Shown here piece after piece: positions 26,454-33,459 of a DNA stretch of 64,000 bases (position 1 is the stretch's first letter; every line of letters begins with the position of its first letter). The position numbers and the translations under genes were made by a program. Under the pieces are notes generated by a model that saw only the letters and a program-made list of their open reading frames with translations, did not search any database and was not told the DNA's origin. This stretch comes from Chryseobacterium indicum (GTDB lineage: Bacteria > Bacteroidota > Bacteroidia > Flavobacteriales > Weeksellaceae), in contig NZ_JACSGT010000003.1 of assembly GCF_021504595.1 (NCBI RefSeq), positions 310,001 through 374,000 of the forward strand. The letters run 5' to 3'.

Positions 26454-26482
26454 AAAATCCGCAGAAAGTTTCTGCGGATTTT
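26454..26482 (+). terminator. Strong hairpin terminator after the phosphoesterase/barrel gene
   Basis: A perfect 14-bp inverted repeat (AAAATCCGCAGAAA and its complement) with a minimal loop, ending GGATTTTGTG. The T-run is short but the stem is exceptionally stable. Confidence 0.75.
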
Positions 26483-26514
26483 GTGATTAAAGTTTACAGT
26501 AAAATGCCAGAAAA

Positions 26515-26670
26515 CTCTTTGGAGTTTTATCTGTGTAGAAATCATATTAGGAGTAGATTCAGCGTAGGAACGCTATCTTTAGAACATTTATCGTATTACA
26601 GATATCAATCCTACGGATTGATTGATAAATTAATTCTTATTTCTACACAGATTCTGCTCCTAAAGGAGCA
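26515..26670. repeat. Multi-hairpin structured element
   Basis: An outer 14-bp perfect inverted repeat, ATCTGTGTAGAAAT (26529-26542) and its complement (26639-26652), encloses two perfect small hairpins: AGCGT-agga-ACGCT (26561) and ATCAATCC-tac-GGATTGAT (26604). Two more hairpins flank it: ACTC-tttg-GAGT (26515) and TGCTCC-taaa-GGAGCA (26655). An open frame of 69 codons crosses it but shows no protein character. It looks like a folded repeat (REP/MITE-like) or structured RNA, not a gene. Confidence 0.65.
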
Positions 26671-26717
26671 AAGATCTTTTACTTCATTATAATTTGAAAG
26701 ATGCTTCGACAGGCTCA

Positions 26718-27242
26718 GCATGACATTCCTAATACTAACTATTGTTTTATGGCTGTGTCAGACTGAGCCTTTCAAAGTCTTTATGATAAAAACAGACAAT
26801 TAAAAATATAACTAACTAAATTTGTTTTCATTATTGAAATGCGTTATTGAGATCCTTTCAGGATGACATCATTCTGCATGACATTCCTAATACTAACTGT
26901 TGTTTTATGGCTGTGTCAGGCAGAGTCTGTCGAAGTCTTTATGATAAAAACATTATTTAGATCCTTTACAGAATGACAATCATTCAGCATGACATTGCTA
27001 ATATTAAATGTTATTTTGTAGCGGTGTCAGACTGAGCCTGTCGAAGTCTTTTTGATAAAAACATTATTTAGATCCTTTATAGGATGACAATCATTCAGCA
27101 TGAAATTGCTAATATTAAATGTTATTTTGTAGCGGTGTCATACTGAGCTTGTCGAAGTCTTTTTTGATAAAAACAGGCAATTAAAATATAGTGTTCATTA
27201 TTGAAAATACGTTGTTGAGATACTTTCAGTATGACATCATTC
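26718..27242. repeat. Four imperfect tandem repeats of about 110-158 bp
   Basis: Units begin at 26718, 26876, 26987 and 27098 with GCATGACATT or a near match. They share CTAATAYTAA, a GTGTCAGACTGAGCCTGTCGAAG-like segment (split here as GTGTCAGACTGAG and CTGTCGAAGTCTTT), ATGATAAAAACA and GATCCTTT. The first and last units carry an extra TTCATTATTGAAA segment. The word TTCGACAGGCTCAG also precedes the first unit and recurs at 39783. With the hairpin element, this fills the 830-nt gap between genes; no coding or RNA gene is evident. Confidence 0.7.
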
Positions 27243-27271
27243 TGCATGACGTTTTATCTATCTAAATTCAT

Positions 27272-28144
27272 TTATTTTAAACTAAACTGATACACATTTC
27301 CGCCTTCTTTCCCATCCTTTTCATCGGCGATAAGTAAAGTTTTATCATCAGCAAAAACAACGGCTTCTTTTTGAGAATTGTGGTTGAGAGAAACTTTTTC
27401 TATCTTGGTCTTGCTGAAATCATCTGCTGAAAAACCGGTGAGAATCTGGATATTTTTATGGTTCAGAAGAACAATTTTATCTTTCGTGCTGTTGATGGTT
27501 GCAGAAGTAATTGCCGCATCGCTGTATCCTCCGGAAAGTTTCAGTTTTCCGATCAGTTTTGCTTTAAAATCTCCCGCTTTGTTAGGAACCTGAAAAACTA
27601 AAAAAGTACCGTCGAAACCTTTGCTTCTGTTCTTGGTGAAAAGGTAAAAATTTCCATTCATCTCTACAAAAGCCTCACAATCATACAGCCAGTTGGATTT
27701 TTTTGGCGGAAATTCCGTCTGTCCTTCGTAGTGAAAAGTTGTGGTCTGGATTACTTTTGTGGATTTTTGAGAGGCATCTTTTAAATCAACTTTTAAAATC
27801 GATAAATTCTGTCTGTCGTTTTCATTATTACCAAAATCTCCGATGTAGATATTTCCGGCTGCATCTTTCGTAATATCTTCCCAGTCGTGGTTTTCTGTGT
27901 TTTCTACCAGAACATCACTTGTAAGGTTTCCTTTTCGGTCTACTCCGTAAATAACGTTTTTATTTCCCTGATCTTCAATTGCCCAGATGGTATTGTTATC
28001 CTGAGACAAAGTAATGCCGGAAACTTCCTTTAGTTTTTTAGGCAAAGAAAATTCTACTTTCAAATCCTCCGTTTTCGGAGCATCCTGAGCTTTGGGATTA
28101 CAGCTCCACAGCAAAAATGATGATAAAACGACGATGCGAAACAT
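27272..28144 (-). CDS. Beta-propeller-like lipoprotein
   Basis: A 290-aa protein with a lipoprotein signal (SSFLLWSC at residues 8-15; lipidated Cys 15). The mature part has repeated strands of the form NTIWAIEDQGNKNVIYGVD, GNIYIGDFGNNENDRQNL and NKTLLIADEKDG, which suggests a beta-propeller exposed at the periphery. It resembles SdiA-regulated-type or phytase-like propellers, but I cannot name a substrate. It is the last gene of a leftward operon; its ATG is 2 nt after the FUSC stop. Confidence 0.6.
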   Translation of the reverse strand: MFRIVVLSSFLLWSCNPKAQDAPKTEDLKVEFSLPKKLKEVSGITLSQDNNTIWAIEDQGNKNVIYGVDRKGNLTSDVLVENTENHDWEDITKDAAGNIYIGDFGNNENDRQNLSILKVDLKDASQKSTKVIQTTTFHYEGQTEFPPKKSNWLYDCEAFVEMNGNFYLFTKNRSKGFDGTFLVFQVPNKAGDFKAKLIGKLKLSGGYSDAAITSATINSTKDKIVLLNHKNIQILTGFSADDFSKTKIEKVSLNHNSQKEAVVFADDKTLLIADEKDGKEGGNVYQFSLK

Positions 28145-28146
28145 AT

Positions 28147-29226
28147 TTATTTTTTTAATTTTTTAAACTGAAAATAAGAGAACCTTATATTCTTCTCTAA
28201 TTTATTAATAATCTGTTGATGATGGAGAAAAAATCCTGCCACCAAACCAATAAGACTTCCGATAATGGTATCCAAAACTCTTGCCTTCATTAAAATTTCC
28301 ACATCATGATGAATTTCACTTGCCGTTTCCGCCAGAATAATCGTTAAAGGTGTGATAAAAACCACTGCAAAACCGTAGTTTCTTACAATTAACAATTCAA
28401 TAATAAACTGTAAAACGGTGATGATAACGATCATGATGATCTTTTCGGGATTAAAAAGCAGAATCACCCATGCCAAACCAATTCCGATGAAAGTTCCCAG
28501 AATTCTGTGCATATTTCTCTGTCGCACGTGCTCAAAATTCCTTCCCTGCATAATGGCGACTGCCGCAATGGAAATCCAGTAAGTATTTTTAAATTCCAGA
28601 AGATGACCGATGATTAAAGTTAGCGCCATAAAAAATCCGATGATGGTGCTTTCTACAAATTTCGTATATCTTCTTTTGTTGAAACTTCTTCTCGGTACGG
28701 TTACCACTTTGCTTTTTTCAATAAAAACGGAGTACAGAAAAGCAAAGGAGCAGGAAAGTATCGCGCCCATTGCAACGAGCCCTACTCTTGTGGGGATCAT
28801 TTCCAGATCAAACTTATAGGTACTCGCCATTGCTGCAACCATAATGAAGAAAAAATTTCCCGGCGGCGGAATTTTAAAATACGAAGAAATAAAATGCGCA
28901 AGAAAAGAGATAACGGCAACCGATAGCGCGGCAAAATAAATATTAAATCCGAAAAAAGAACTTACCGTAAAAGAGAAAACAATTCCGAAAGCACAAATCG
29001 CGAGATGAATCATTCTCTGCGTAATCGGTGCCGAAGTAAAATATAAAATCGTTAAAGCACCTAAACTCGAAAGCGCGCCGTAATTCGGTTTTCCTAAAAA
29101 ATATCCGATGAAAAGACAGCTTCCGATACAAAGCGCGGCAAGAAAAGGAAAATGCCATTTCCTTTCCGTCTGCTTAAACTCCAGGAGATACTGAAATCTG
29201 TTCTGCGTCGGGTTATGTACCTTCAT
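28147..29226 (-). CDS. FUSC-family inner-membrane protein
   Basis: A 359-aa polytopic membrane protein with two clusters of helices separated by a basic cytosolic stretch (PRRSFNKRRYTKFVES near residue 180). The second cluster holds IAAVAIMQGRNFEHVRQRNMHRILGTFIGIGLAW, a strong match to the FUSC/ArAE signature, and the C-terminus is LVAGFFLHHQQ. Family members are linked to export of aromatic acids or small toxic compounds; the substrate here is unknown. It abuts mazG directly. Confidence 0.85.
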   Translation of the reverse strand: MKVHNPTQNRFQYLLEFKQTERKWHFPFLAALCIGSCLFIGYFLGKPNYGALSSLGALTILYFTSAPITQRMIHLAICAFGIVFSFTVSSFFGFNIYFAALSVAVISFLAHFISSYFKIPPPGNFFFIMVAAMASTYKFDLEMIPTRVGLVAMGAILSCSFAFLYSVFIEKSKVVTVPRRSFNKRRYTKFVESTIIGFFMALTLIIGHLLEFKNTYWISIAAVAIMQGRNFEHVRQRNMHRILGTFIGIGLAWVILLFNPEKIIMIVIITVLQFIIELLIVRNYGFAVVFITPLTIILAETASEIHHDVEILMKARVLDTIIGSLIGLVAGFFLHHQQIINKLEKNIRFSYFQFKKLKK

Positions 29227-30009
29227 TTACTGTAAACGTTTAGCTTTTTCCCACAAAACATCCATTTCTTCCAGAGAAAGATCGGCAAGATTCAGATTCT
29301 GTTCCACAGCTAAAGCTTCCATTTTCTGAAACCTTGAAATAAATTTAAGATTGGTTCTCTCGAGTGCAGAATCGGGATTGATTCCTGAAATTCTGGCATA
29401 ATTGATTAATGAAAAAAATACATCGCCCAATTCCTGCTCTTTTTTATCCAGATCGGTTTCCGCATGAAACTCCTGAATTTCTTCATCCACTTTTTTCCAC
29501 GCATCTTCCGCATCATGAAATTCGAAACCGATTCCTTTTACCTTATCCTGAATTCTGTAGGCTTTTACCAGACTCGGCAGACTTTTCGGAACGCCGCCCA
29601 GAATAGATTTGTTGCCTTCCTTCAGCTTGAGTTTTTCCCAGTTCTGTTTTACTTCCTCTTCGTCTTTCACTTCCGTGTCTCCGTAAATATGAGGATGGCG
29701 GAAAATTAATTTTTCGTTTAAAGAATTAATGACATCCGCAATATCAAAACTGCCTTTCTCAGAGCCTATTTTGGCATAAAAAACCAGATGAAGCAGCACA
29801 TCTCCCAATTCTTTTTTTATTTCCTGCAGATCATTCTGCAAAATGGCATCCGAAAGTTCGTAGGTTTCTTCCAGCGTTAAATGGCGGAGCGATTCCAGCG
29901 TCTGTTTCTGATCCCACGGACATTTTTCGCGCAGATCGTCCATAATGTCCAATAATCTTCCGAAAGCTTCCAGTTTTTCCTGTTTGGTATTCATAAATTG
30001 AGAATTCAA
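29227..30009 (-). CDS. mazG: Nucleoside triphosphate pyrophosphohydrolase MazG
   Basis: A 260-aa cytosolic enzyme with two MazG domains. The first has CPWDQKQTLESLRHLTLEETYEL near residue 34 with the metal-binding Glu cluster (EETYE and KKELGDVLLHLVFYA). The second has GFEFHDAEDAWKKVDEEIQEF and EQELGDVFFSLINYAR. It hydrolyses NTPs to NMP and pyrophosphate and is thought to cleanse aberrant nucleotides. An ATG five codons in (MNTKQEKLEAFG) may be the true start. It leads the operon with FUSC and propeller genes; a TAAATTTG-like box lies at 30016-30023. Confidence 0.93.
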   Translation of the reverse strand: MNSQFMNTKQEKLEAFGRLLDIMDDLREKCPWDQKQTLESLRHLTLEETYELSDAILQNDLQEIKKELGDVLLHLVFYAKIGSEKGSFDIADVINSLNEKLIFRHPHIYGDTEVKDEEEVKQNWEKLKLKEGNKSILGGVPKSLPSLVKAYRIQDKVKGIGFEFHDAEDAWKKVDEEIQEFHAETDLDKKEQELGDVFFSLINYARISGINPDSALERTNLKFISRFQKMEALAVEQNLNLADLSLEEMDVLWEKAKRLQ

Positions 30010-30015
30010 GTCTTA

Positions 30016-30023
30016 CAAATTTA
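30016..30023 (-). promoter_or_regulatory. Candidate -7 box of the mazG operon
   Basis: On the minus strand this reads TAAATTTG, a perfect TAnnTTTG match, just upstream of the mazG start. The leader would be very short, or the downstream ATG would be used. Confidence 0.35.
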
Positions 30024-30073
30024 CGGGAAATCTTTGTGAAAGTTCTTTTGTCCTGAAATAAATGAGGGTTGTC

Positions 30074-30320
30074 GTTGGCTTCGGCTCCGCTCAGCCAACG
30101 GTGTTGCTCGTTCCTTTGCGATTTTCGGCTTTATTCTACAGACCACCATAGTTCGCTGAGCGGAGCCGAAGCCAACGGTTTTGCTCATCCCATTATGATT
30201 TTGAGTTTATTTTACAGACCATCATAGTTGGCTGAGCGGAGTCGAAGCCAACATTACAATTCATTACAGTCTGCGGTTGGCTTCGGCTCCGCTCAGCCAA
30301 CCGATTACGCTCAGCCAACC
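30074..30320. repeat. REP-like cluster of four palindromic repeats
   Basis: Four 26-bp units of the form GTTGGC-TTCGGCTCCGCTCA-GCCAAC or its complement lie at 30074 (+), 30151 (-), 30227 (-) and 30276 (+), plus a half unit at 30309. Each can fold on itself through GTTGGC/GCCAAC. Units two and three also share about 45 bp of upstream sequence (TACAGACCACCATAG), so they arose by tandem duplication with a 76-bp period. No RAYT transposase is in the window. Confidence 0.8.
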
Positions 30321-30854
30321 TTATCCCTTCATCTTTTTTTGGCAATTTTCCACAATCAGCGGGGCGGCTTCCAGTAATTTTATGAGCTGGAAGTAAGGAA
30401 TGATGATCTTCTTTTCCGTGTCACAACTGAAATTTCCCAACGAGAAATAAGCTGTTGCCGACAGAAAATCATCAAAATCCTGCAAAGTGCAGACTGTAAA
30501 AGCGTTCTGAAATACGCGCAGCGGATTCCGGAATTCTTTCTCTGAAAGGCTCATTGTCGTTTTGGGAAAACTGACTTCCGTTGAAATTTTAAACTTCCCT
30601 TTTTTAGCTTTTTTCGCGATCTGATGAGCGACGAGAATGAATGACCTTAACGATTGGTACAAATGGAAAATTTCGGCGGGTTCTTTTGCGATTCGGGTGT
30701 TTTTCTGCACTGAAGACTGTACCATTTCATTGAGGGTTTCTTTCGTCGCAGCAAGATCATTGAACTGGAAAAAGGTTTCCAGTAAACTTATGGCGGTATG
30801 TTTTCTCGTTCCTGACCAGAATTTGGCTTCGAAATTTGTTTTTTTCTTTTTCAT
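30321..30854 (-). CDS. Hypothetical protein
   Basis: A 177-aa basic, mainly helical protein starting MKKKKTNFEAKFWSGTRKHTA, without signal peptide or membrane segment. Segments such as FHLYQSLRSFILVAHQIAKKAKKG and QDFDDFLSATAYFSLGNF look structured, but I recognise no family. It lies between a REP cluster and a repeat-filled gap, at the edge of the accessory island. Steady codon use over 177 codons supports a real gene. Confidence 0.55.
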   Translation of the reverse strand: MKKKKTNFEAKFWSGTRKHTAISLLETFFQFNDLAATKETLNEMVQSSVQKNTRIAKEPAEIFHLYQSLRSFILVAHQIAKKAKKGKFKISTEVSFPKTTMSLSEKEFRNPLRVFQNAFTVCTLQDFDDFLSATAYFSLGNFSCDTEKKIIIPYFQLIKLLEAAPLIVENCQKKMKG

Positions 30855-30914
30855 GAGTCTGTTTTTGGGTTATCGTTTTTTATGAATTTCAACAAGTTGG
30901 TTTTTAATAGGTTG

Positions 30915-31204
30915 GTTTTTCGCAAAGGCGCGAAGTTGTTTTAAAATAGTATGCTTTAAGGCGCAAGGATTTTATCTGCGATAAAATTTATCATCAACAT
31001 TATAAAAGAAAATCTTTGATTTTCTCTTTGCGTCTTAAAAGAATAGGACTTTTATCAAATCTTGCGCCTTAGCGTTTTTCCAATATTTATATAGATTCTT
31101 ATTCTTAAATTTAAACATCAATTCTTTATTGAAAATCTTTGATTTTCTTGCGCCTTAAAAGATTTGAGATTAATAAAAAACTTTGCGCCTTAGCGTTTTC
31201 CAAC
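30915..31204. repeat. GCGCAAAG-type repeats including a duplicated 70-bp unit
   Basis: Words like CGCAAAGGCGCGAAG, AAGGCGCAAGG, TTGCGCCTTAGCGTTTT and TTGCGYCTTAAAAGA recur in both orientations. Two copies of a unit of about 70 bp (31008-31083 and 31132-31204) share GAAAATCTTTGATTTTC, TTGCGyCTTAAAAGA and TTGCGCCTTAGCGTTTT. Similar words appear at the window's right end (63939-64000). No gene is visible. Confidence 0.6.
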
Positions 31205-31210
31205 AAGAAT

Positions 31211-31735
31211 ATTCTTATTTATAAAAAACTTAAACAAGCTCTTTAAAAAATTCTAAAATCCGTTTGTTTTGATGGCAAAAGTTTGCCAAATGAAACAACA
31301 GCGCTTCCCGATCTTTGGCAGAGAAACCTTTTGCATTTTTTAAATTCCTTTCGGGATGAAAATAATTTGGAAAATTAAAAGAAAGCCAGTACTTTTAAGG
31401 GTGATTTTTAGCGTACTTCGGCTTTCCTTTAGGCGTAAAGGAATTTCGAAGGGTAAAGGTTTTTGGGTAAAACTGTACTCCGACTTTCTGCTTTTGCGGG
31501 CAGTCTCGGTGTAGCGCTGTTGTTGGTTTTGCAGCAGAACTCCATTTATTCGGGAGGGGCTGAAAACAGCAGGGTTGAGATCTTCTTTTTCATCATCTGT
31601 GTATTTTGAAAATTTGTACCTGAAACCTATCCAAAGACCGCATTTTTACCAACGAAAAAGTGCTGAACTTTTTGTTGTCGGTTCGGAATGCGTCTTTTCA
31701 ATAAGGCTTTTGAGGCTTTTGCTAATTCGCTGATA
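31211..31735. other. Gene-less structured region, possible non-coding transcript
   Basis: No frame above 50 codons looks coding on either strand. A perfect 12-bp inverted repeat, AACAACAGCGCT (31294-31305) and AGCGCTGTTGTT (31513-31524), brackets about 207 nt. A local hairpin GGCAAA-a-GTTTGCC precedes it. A leftward promoter (TATATTTG on the minus strand) lies at its right edge, so it may be transcribed as an untranslated RNA. It could equally be the degraded end of a mobile element. I recognise no RNA family. Confidence 0.4.
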
Positions 31736-31766
31736 CAAATATAGTAATAAATTTTTAACACACCAA
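31736..31766 (-). promoter_or_regulatory. Leftward promoter candidate next to the XRE gene
   Basis: On the minus strand TTG is followed after 20 nt by TATATTTG, matching the Bacteroidota -33/-7 arrangement. It points into the gene-less region, away from the XRE gene. Confidence 0.45.
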
Positions 31767-31777
31767 CATATAGGTGT
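31760..31777. promoter_or_regulatory. Dyad-symmetric operator candidate upstream of the XRE gene
   Basis: ACACC, 8 nt (AACATATA), GGTGT. It overlaps the -33 element of the leftward promoter and lies 14 nt before the XRE ATG, a good site for autoregulation by the adjacent HTH protein. The link is inferred. Confidence 0.45.
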
Positions 31778-31790
31778 AATATTTTTTAAT

Positions 31791-32138
31791 ATGGACAAAA
31801 CTTTCGTGTTTGAAACAACTCAATTTGACTATGACTTTATCAATCATATTAAAAAGCTGAGAATTGAAAAAGGACTATCTCAAGAGAAATTAAGCTTAAA
31901 AATGGGCTTAGCGAGAAGTTTTGTTGGTAATGTTGAAAATATAAAAGAAAATCATAAATATTCCACTCGCCACATTTCATTACTGGCAAAAGCATTCGGC
32001 TACAAAAATATTTCCGAACTCATGGACTTCCCCACTCCACAACACGACCGAATTAAAGTAACTGTAAAGCAGGTTTACAGCGAAACCGGAACAAAGGTGA
32101 TGGAGAGTGAAGTGGTGGGAATTGAGGGGATTGAATAG
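31791..32138 (+). CDS. XRE-family helix-turn-helix regulator
   Basis: A 115-aa protein. The DNA-binding domain spans residues 17-75, with KKLRIEKGLSQEKLSLKMGLARSFVGNVEN as helices 1-3 of the XRE fold, then HISLLAKAFGYKNISELM. A beta-rich tail of about 35 residues (KVTVKQVYSETGTKVMES) follows, with no recognised ligand-binding domain. It sits between the gene-less region and the base-modification cassette, opposite in direction to both. A nearby dyad suggests autoregulation; whether it controls the cassette is open. Confidence 0.85.
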   Translation: MDKTFVFETTQFDYDFINHIKKLRIEKGLSQEKLSLKMGLARSFVGNVENIKENHKYSTRHISLLAKAFGYKNISELMDFPTPQHDRIKVTVKQVYSETGTKVMESEVVGIEGIE

Positions 32139-32205
32139 GATTATTATATATATATGAAATTAAAACTGATGAACTGAATATCATATTTGGAGAATATTAA
32201 TAGAA

Positions 32206-32227
32206 AATCCTTTCAAATGAAAGGATT
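32206..32227. terminator. Hairpin between convergent XRE and Nmad2 genes
   Basis: AATCCTTTC and GAAAGGATT form a perfect 9-bp stem with loop AAAT. T-runs on both sides are weak. The minus side (GGATTTTCTATT) is slightly better, so it could end the leftward cassette transcript. Confidence 0.4.
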
Positions 32228-32335
32228 ATTAAAAAGCCATTTTCAGTTTCAAAAACATTAATAGAATAATAAAACTGGAAAGTAAAATCTTTTTCTTAAA
32301 CACTATCCCATTAATGCTATATTTTTAACTTATAT

Positions 32336-32953
32336 CTATTTGTTTCCTTTATATCTATGAAACGTATTTGTAAGTTGAATTGGATTACCCAATTTACCTT
32401 TTTTATAGTTTCTTTTTAAATGATTAAGAAGTAAAATACCCGCAGGATTTGGAACATATTTAAATCCTTGCTTTTTTTTGCAAACATCACTTAAAATTAC
32501 TTGAGGGATATCAATAAAATTTTTTCCAAAATAGTAATAGTTATAAGAAATCAAAACATATTTTCCCTTCAAATCAGTTTTTTGATTATTATAATTGATA
32601 GAGCCATCTGGATTTGCATGATGAGAATCTTTTTGCATCCATTTTCCATTTATATCTTTATAATAAATATTATCACCATACATTTGGCGAAGGCTGCCAT
32701 TCATTTGAGGTTTTTTAAACTGAAATCTTGGATCTGCCCAATATTGCTCAAAAGTAAGAATTTCATTTACTTCCATGGCATAAATTAATTTTCCTTGTGC
32801 ATTATTAGGTACTGATCCAGTTCCAAGAATCCAGTCACCAACCTTCGCAACACGCCTAATATCAGGCTTACATGCTGATAATGTACATACCTTTCCAAAT
32901 GGATTTGGAGCAAAACCATAATCTCTAGCTACAACATAAGTAAAAATTCGCAT
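32336..32953 (-). CDS. Nmad2-type putative nucleotide modification protein
   Basis: A 205-aa protein resembling nucleotide-modification-associated domain 2 (Nmad2). Hallmarks in order are MRIFTYVVARDYGFAPNPF at the N-terminus, CKPDIRR, GDWILGTGS near residue 42, MNGSLRQMYGDNIYY near 86, DSHHA and KYVLISYNYYYFG. Nmad domains were named from comparative genomics of DNA-hypermodification loci; the activity of Nmad2 is unknown. The ATG overlaps the stop of the upstream TIR-like gene by one base (TAATG), so the two are translationally coupled. A TTG two codons earlier is possible but less likely. It is the last gene of the leftward cassette. Confidence 0.8.
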   Translation of the reverse strand: MRIFTYVVARDYGFAPNPFGKVCTLSACKPDIRRVAKVGDWILGTGSVPNNAQGKLIYAMEVNEILTFEQYWADPRFQFKKPQMNGSLRQMYGDNIYYKDINGKWMQKDSHHANPDGSINYNNQKTDLKGKYVLISYNYYYFGKNFIDIPQVILSDVCKKKQGFKYVPNPAGILLLNHLKRNYKKGKLGNPIQLTNTFHRYKGNK

Positions 32954-33405
32954 TAGCAATCTCGTTTATCTACTTTATTTATAGGTTGTCGTGGAAAACC
33001 TCTGTTATCTTCCCAAGGACATGGATTTCCATCTAATACTGATAATATTTTTTTAATATCATAAATTATTAAACCTTCTCCAATATTCTCAAGTGATTTT
33101 GGAATACTTTTTTCATCTCCTCCCATATATATCCCAACTACTATTTTATCCTGCCTATCAGCTTCCTCAATTTCTTTTTCTACACAAATATTATCATTTG
33201 GACCTTTACCTATTAAAACTAGCAATGCTTCACACTCGTCAATTTGTTCATACGTAATTTCTTCATCAGATAATTCAGGAAGTTGTTTTTCCAAATTACT
33301 TATCATTACTTCACATCCATTTTCTTCGAGTTGATCTGCTAACTCTTTTATCTTTTCATCATTTACATTTTGATGACTAATAAAAATTTTATTATATTTT
33401 CTCAT
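32953..33405 (-). CDS. TIR-like domain protein (MTH538/ThsB-like)
   Basis: A 150-aa single-domain protein with a flavodoxin/TIR-like alternation: KIFISHQNVNDEKIKELADQL at the start (strand A, then helix), EECEALLVLIGKG near residue 78 (strand), and ICVEKEIEEADRQDKIVVGIYM near 93, with the Glu-containing helix where TIR-like enzymes carry their acidic residue. This matches the TIR-like family that includes Thoeris ThsB. Such proteins either hydrolyse NAD or make NAD-derived signals. No ThsA partner (SIR2, SLOG or membrane effector) is present; its neighbours are base-modification genes. It is coupled to the Nmad2 gene. Confidence 0.7.
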   Translation of the reverse strand: MRKYNKIFISHQNVNDEKIKELADQLEENGCEVMISNLEKQLPELSDEEITYEQIDECEALLVLIGKGPNDNICVEKEIEEADRQDKIVVGIYMGGDEKSIPKSLENIGEGLIIYDIKKILSVLDGNPCPWEDNRGFPRQPINKVDKRDC

Positions 33406-33459
33406 TAATATTATTTTGTAAATTATAAACCAGTAGTTATTCTATATATTAGTTCTTAT

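Noticed and set aside
26483..26692. Open frame of 69 codons on the + strand
   Set aside because: It lies across the multi-hairpin element; composition follows the DNA palindromes and shows no protein-like character.
26718..27242. Possible CRISPR array
   Set aside because: Repeats are long (over 110 bp), diverged and contiguous, with no short identical repeats separated by unique spacers, and no cas genes.
31211..31735. Degraded protein gene
   Set aside because: Both strands are interrupted by stops and I could not recognise protein motifs in any frame; kept as unassigned non-coding.
32953..33405. Thoeris system
   Set aside because: The TIR-like protein resembles ThsB, but no ThsA (SIR2/SLOG or related effector) gene is present; the neighbours are nucleotide-modification families.
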